This document shows, piece after piece, positions 4,924 through 7,053 of a stretch of DNA of 7,053 nucleotides. Position numbers and translations under genes: made by a program. Below the pieces are notes generated by a model. The model was not told the DNA's origin, did no database searches, and worked only from the letters and a program-made list of their open reading frames with translations. Source of the DNA: HO2-45-11b sp964450915 (GTDB taxonomy: Bacteria; Patescibacteriota; Andersenbacteria; UBA10190); the NCBI GenBank assembly GCA_964450915.1, contig CAYVFG010000027.1:1-7053 (forward strand). The letters run 5' to 3'. Every line of letters begins with the position of its first letter. The stretch's first letter is position 1.

Positions 4924-7053
4924 CTAATGCTCCTGTTCCTCTATAGTAACTGGCACTTCTACCGGCGCATATTGATTGAACGGCTTTCGGTATCCGACAC
5001 CAGCTGGGATCAAGCGACCGATAATAACGTTCTCCTTTAAGCCCATCAAGTGGTCTTCTCTTCCAGCAACTGCTGCGTCGATTAACACGCGAGCTGTTTC
5101 CATGAAGGATGCTGCTGCGAGGAAGCTTTCCGTTGAAAGGGATACTTTCGTAATTCCCAACAGCAACCTATCTCCATGTGCAGGCTTCTTGCCTTCAGAT
5201 TCTGCCTGCGTATTTGCCGCAGACAATTCAGACCATTCCACCACGCGACCCGGAAGGAGCGACGTATCTCCGGAATCCTGGATGCGGATACGAGACAACA
5301 TCTGCCTGACAATGATTTCCAAATGCTTGTCGTTAATCGTTTCACCCTGGATTGCGTACACTTGCTGTACTTCCTTCAAGATGTAGCGCTGTACTGCTCG
5401 CACACCTGCTGCATCGTACAGACTTTGCACGTTCATGTGTCCGTCCGTTAGTTGCTGCCCTGCAATAACTACGTCTCCAGACTTTACATTGAGCGTTACG
5501 TTCAATGGAACCATGTAGTCTTTTCCTTCTTTCTTTCCTTGAACGGAAATCTTTACTTCGTCCTTATCTTTCTTCACCGTAACGTCTCCATCAATCTCAG
5601 ACATAATTGCTTCACCCTTTGGAATTCGGGCTTCGAACAATTCTTCTACACGAGGCAGACCCTGAGTGATGTCGTCTCCAGACGCTCCACCGCTATGGAA
5701 TGTTCTCATCGTAAGCTGTGTTCCTGGTTCTCCAATAGCCTGAGCTGCAATAACTCCGACAGCTTCTCCGATTGCAACCAATCGATTCTTACCCAAGTCC
5801 CAACCGTAACACACCTGACACACTCCTCGTGGAGCCAAGCATGATACGACGGATCGGATAGTGATTTCTGAGATGTCGAGCTTGTCGATTTGCGCTGCTT
5901 TTTCAAGATCGATCAAATCACCTTTCTTCATGATTGTTTCGCCTGTCTTCGGATCCTTCACCGCATCAGCTAAGTATCGACCAACGGATCGCTTTCCGAG
6001 CGTTGTTCCGACCTCTTCACTGTCCGCCTTTGTCATGAGTGCACCTTCTTTATCCTTACAATCTTCGAAGTGGACTACAACGTCCTGTGCAACGTTTACC
6101 AATCTTCGCGTTAAGTATCCTGCTGTTGCAGTACGAAGCGCGGTGTCGGCCATACCCTTACGAGTTCCGTGCGTTGAAAGGAAGTATTCAAGAGCGTTAA
6201 ATCCTTCTTTAAAGCTGCTCTTAATCGGAAGTTCAACTGCCTTACCAGTCGGACCTGCAACCGTACCTTTCATACCAACCATCTGGAGTGTCTGTCCCCA
6301 AGATCCTCGGGCACCGGAATTCACCATCGTGTACACGCTTCCGTTCGGATCGAATGCGCCCTTCGCAGCAACGGCCATCTCTTCACGAATCTGTTCCCAA
6401 ACACTTACCACCATTCGGTATCGTTCGTCTTCAGTTAACAATCCATCGTCGAACTGACCTCGAATTTCCGCAACCTTCACTTCTCCTCTGCCCACGATTT
6501 CTGCTTTATCTTTCGGTGCAGTTAAATCCATCATCCCCCAAGATAATCCAGACTTCGTAGCATTGTTGAATCCAAGCTTCTTCATGTCATCCAAGAATAC
6601 TGCAGTGCGGTCCTGTCCATATACGGAGAGCGTCTTGCTTACGATTTTCTTGAGTTTCGATTTATCGAGTGCCTCATTTTGGAACGTGTCTTGGTCCGGG
6701 CAAATCTCGAAAAACATCAATCGGCCAAGCGTTGTTTTTACAAGCTCTTTGTTATCTACCGGATTTCGAACTGTAATTTCCGCATTTACTGCAAGCTCTC
6801 CTACTTCATATGCCATCATTGCTTCGCTCATTGATGCATATGCTTTGCCTTCGCCCTTTGCGCCAGCTTCAACGTTCGTCATGTAGTAAATACCAAGCAC
6901 GATGTCTTGCGTTGCAGAAGTGGACGGCTGTCCATCAGCAGGCTTCAACAAATTGTGCGATGCTAACATAATCTCATCTGCCTCGTACCGAGCCTGGGAA
7001 GATAGCGGTACGTGCACAGCCATCTGGTCTCCGTCGAAGTCGGCGTTGAATGG
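4924..7053 (-). CDS. rpoC: DNA-directed RNA polymerase subunit beta', C-terminal part (5' end outside window)
   Basis: This is the large catalytic subunit of RNA polymerase. The reading frame is open to the window edge, so 709 residues are visible. The first ten, PFNADFDGDQ, followed by MAVH, form the active-site motif whose aspartates hold the catalytic magnesium. Numbered from the edge, the motifs in order are: LLKPADGQPSTSATQD (about 35-50); NSGARGSWGQ (245-254); the bridge helix, ending in MADTALRTATAGYLTRRLVN (301-320); the zinc site made by Cys332, Cys405, Cys412 and Cys415 (CLAPRGVCQVC); the trigger loop around IGEPGTQLTMRTFHSGG (440-456); and GLPRVEELFEAR (465-476), then the conserved C-terminal clamp and jaw elements. 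Only a few residues separate the trigger-loop arm from GLPRVEELF, so the SI3 insertion of E. coli is absent. All key residues are intact. rpoB is probably just upstream, beyond the window. No terminator is visible in the 24 bases before the next gene. Confidence 0.99.
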   Translation of the reverse strand, partial: PFNADFDGDQMAVHVPLSSQARYEADEIMLASHNLLKPADGQPSTSATQDIVLGIYYMTNVEAGAKGEGKAYASMSEAMMAYEVGELAVNAEITVRNPVDNKELVKTTLGRLMFFEICPDQDTFQNEALDKSKLKKIVSKTLSVYGQDRTAVFLDDMKKLGFNNATKSGLSWGMMDLTAPKDKAEIVGRGEVKVAEIRGQFDDGLLTEDERYRMVVSVWEQIREEMAVAAKGAFDPNGSVYTMVNSGARGSWGQTLQMVGMKGTVAGPTGKAVELPIKSSFKEGFNALEYFLSTHGTRKGMADTALRTATAGYLTRRLVNVAQDVVVHFEDCKDKEGALMTKADSEEVGTTLGKRSVGRYLADAVKDPKTGETIMKKGDLIDLEKAAQIDKLDISEITIRSVVSCLAPRGVCQVCYGWDLGKNRLVAIGEAVGVIAAQAIGEPGTQLTMRTFHSGGASGDDITQGLPRVEELFEARIPKGEAIMSEIDGDVTVKKDKDEVKISVQGKKEGKDYMVPLNVTLNVKSGDVVIAGQQLTDGHMNVQSLYDAAGVRAVQRYILKEVQQVYAIQGETINDKHLEIIVRQMLSRIRIQDSGDTSLLPGRVVEWSELSAANTQAESEGKKPAHGDRLLLGITKVSLSTESFLAAASFMETARVLIDAAVAGREDHLMGLKENVIIGRLIPAGVGYRKPFNQYAPVEVPVTIEEQEH

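Noticed and set aside
4902..4927. Possible promoter (TTAGAC and TATATA) between rpoC and the beta-helix gene
   Set aside because: Spacing between the boxes is only 14 bases, the -35 match is poor, and the -10 would end just 2 bases before the first ATG. AT-rich spacer sequence explains it.
5861..6457. 198-codon open frame on the plus strand inside rpoC
   Set aside because: It is antisense to the bridge helix and zinc-site region of rpoC, Ser-rich and low in complexity, with no recognisable domain. It is explained by codon bias of the opposite strand.

Overview
The window is a piece of a bacterial chromosome with one block of four tightly packed genes on the minus strand. In transcription order (high to low coordinates) they are: the 3' part of rpoC (RNA polymerase beta' subunit), a membrane-anchored right-handed beta-helix protein of the pectate-lyase-3 superfamily, a small membrane-anchored Ig-like protein, and ftsK (the septal DNA translocase). 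The gaps are 24, 2 and 27 bases, so co-transcription is likely. The standard genetic code fits: there are no in-frame TGA codons in conserved regions.

Organism: this is inference from style, not proof. Several things suggest a Patescibacteria/CPR (Parcubacteria-like) genome, probably from a metagenome. The FtsK is compact, with a multi-pass N-terminus and a very short charged linker. The RpoC lacks the large SI3 insert seen in proteobacterial trigger loops. Housekeeping genes sit next to N-terminally anchored beta-helix and Ig-like surface proteins, which are common in that group. Ribosome-binding signals are weak or missing. Hand-counted blocks give roughly 46-52% GC in rpoC and ftsK and about 41% in the beta-helix gene.

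Layout: positions 1-58 may hold the last codons of a plus-strand gene converging on the block. Positions 41-69 form a good hairpin, better paired as minus-strand RNA, that may mark the 3' end of the ftsK transcript although no U-tract follows. Positions 110-2362 are ftsK, 2390-3100 the small Ig-like protein, 3103-4899 the beta-helix protein, and 4924-7053 rpoC, which runs off the window end and whose first visible residues are the catalytic NADFDGDQ motif. There is no gene-free stretch longer than about 110 bases. I see no tRNA, rRNA, CRISPR array or transposase.

The two middle genes are the unusual part. Both encode proteins with one N-terminal membrane helix and an extracytoplasmic body, and they are separated by only 2 bases, so translation is probably coupled. 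The downstream protein stops in the middle of an Ig-like domain. The upstream protein starts, right after its membrane helix, with what looks like the missing second half of such a domain. This could be a rearranged ancestral gene or a split domain that joins two surface proteins. That is the most interesting hypothesis here and remains untested.
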